DNA of 16,445 nucleotides from Streptomyces sp. NRRL S-118. Its GTDB lineage: Bacteria > Actinomycetota > Actinomycetes > Streptomycetales > Streptomycetaceae. The notes beneath the pieces are model-generated. The model did no database searches and was not told where the DNA came from. It saw nothing but the letters and a program-made list of their open reading frames with translations. The stretch covers positions 139,189 to 155,633 of the forward strand of contig NZ_KL591012.1 in NCBI RefSeq assembly GCF_000716335.1. Reading direction: 5' to 3'. Position 1 is the stretch's first letter, and the number at the start of each line of letters is the position of its first letter. A program made the position numbers and the translations under genes. This document shows, in pieces, positions 16,107 to 16,445 of the stretch.

Positions 16107-16118
16107 CAACGTTGCACT
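16107..16118. promoter_or_regulatory. LacI-type operator-like palindrome
   Basis: TGCAACGTTGCA is a perfect 12-bp palindrome with the central CG and the TG...CA ends typical of LacI/GalR-family operators. No LacI-family gene is present in the window. It lies 290 bp before the cold-shock gene. Confidence 0.35.
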
Positions 16119-16235
16119 CGGGGTGAATCAGTATCTGTACCCGCCGGACGAGAATTTGGCGAACCGTGCAGCAAGGGTTTTTGTCGCGGCGAGCGGAGTG
16201 GAATTCTGTAACGTGCACCGGCCGTTCCGGCGTGC

Positions 16236-16409
16236 TACTGTCGTTCTCAGTTGCAGTTGTGGTTCCCGAAACTTCAAGTGCCCCCTCTCGGCCTCCGCCG
16301 GTGGGAGCGCTTTTGTATTTCCGGTCTTTTTCCGGGCGGGGTGATCATCGCGGCGACACGGCGTCCGCGCAGTGCGGGTTCCGATGTACTGCCCCAAAGG
16401 AGATATGAC
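16236..16409 (+). promoter_or_regulatory. Promoter and long structured 5' leader of the cold-shock gene
   Basis: TACTGT (16236-16241) is the best -10 box seen; its -35 is weak. A start near 16248 would give a leader of about 160 nt. The leader has an imperfect hairpin, CGGC (16289-16292) with GCCG (16297-16300) extended by CTC/GAG, directly followed by a U-rich stretch (16311-16320). A second small stem CCGG/CCGG (16321-16324, 16332-16335) encloses five T. Strong AAAGGAG (16396-16402) is 7 nt before the ATG. Long folded leaders are typical of cold-shock mRNAs. Confidence 0.45.
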
Positions 16410-16445
16410 ATGGCTACTGGTACCGTCAAGTGGTTCAACGCGGAA
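16410..16445 (+). CDS. cspA: Cold-shock protein, CspA family (3' partial, cut by window end)
   Basis: Only 12 codons are present: MATGTVKWFNAE. This is the invariant start of bacterial cold-shock domain proteins, where KWFN begins the first strand of the nucleic-acid-binding beta barrel. Members are about 67 residues long, bind single-stranded RNA and DNA, and act as RNA chaperones. AAAGGAG lies at ideal distance before the ATG. Streptomyces genomes carry several csp paralogues, so the symbol gives the family rather than the exact member. The gene is preceded by a long U-rich leader and is not in an operon with the divergent helicase gene. Confidence 0.88.
   Translation, partial: MATGTVKWFNAE

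Larger units (their letters stand above)
15527..16240. other. Long non-coding stretch between helicase promoter and cold-shock leader
   Basis: No convincing gene is visible on either strand: open frames exist but carry no family motifs and start without ribosome binding sites. Base composition is less GC-rich than in the genes. It holds an inverted pair GCCTCT/AGAGGC (15605-15631), a repeated TGTTCGAT (15661 and 15683), the palindrome GGGTGATCACCC (15701-15712) and the palindrome TGCAACGTTGCA (16107-16118). These could be binding sites of regulators, but their target genes are not evident. Confidence 0.5.

Noticed and set aside
15652..16344. Plus-strand open frame of 230 codons in the gap before the cold-shock gene
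   Set aside because: No family motifs, no ribosome binding site and biased residue use; it would also run through the cold-shock leader.

Overview
The window is chromosomal DNA of a high-GC actinomycete, most probably Streptomyces or a close relative. The evidence is very GC-rich third codon positions, many GTG starts, promoters with a -10 box 6-7 nt upstream of a start codon (leaderless transcripts), and gene order. From memory, the block OB-fold protein / DUF3159 / ceoC / ceoB / APC permease / TRAM methyltransferase matches the M. tuberculosis Rv2694c-Rv2689c region.

Region 1 (1-7527) is mainly about potassium. It opens inside kdpD (sensor kinase, 5' end outside the window), which overlaps kdpE. 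An apparently leaderless gene pair follows (OB-fold protein, then a DUF3159 membrane protein), closed by a perfect 14-bp hairpin. On the opposite strand lie ceoB-ceoC, two overlapping TrkA-type RCK proteins. Divergent from ceoB is an APC-superfamily permease whose sequence matches the Bacillus potassium importer KimA closely. Sensing (KdpDE), gating (CeoBC) and uptake (KimA-like) therefore sit within about 7.5 kb.

Region 2 (7528-9060) holds a TRAM-domain RNA 5-methyluridine methyltransferase. Just downstream is a short degenerate copy of the family's C-terminal motif.

Region 3 (9061-12348) is a cobalamin-riboswitch-controlled ABC importer: permease, ATPase and binding lipoprotein (BtuC-D-F type), tightly packed and followed by a hairpin.

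Region 4 (12585-15526, minus strand) is a solitary SF1 helicase fused to a PD-(D/E)XK nuclease domain with a Cys cluster of AddB/Cas4 iron-sulfur type. Its promoter closely fits the RecA-independent mycobacterial/actinobacterial DNA-damage motif (TTGTCRGTG-N8-TANNNT, the PafBC regulon), and a perfect 14-bp hairpin follows its stop.

Region 5 (15527-16445) is a long non-coding stretch with palindromes and a structured, U-rich leader. It runs into the first 12 codons of a cold-shock protein cut off by the window end.

No tRNA, rRNA, CRISPR array, insertion sequence or prophage signature was seen. The most interesting items are the damage-type promoter on the helicase-nuclease, the KimA identity of the permease within a potassium cluster, the riboswitch-controlled corrinoid importer, and the relic beside the methyltransferase.
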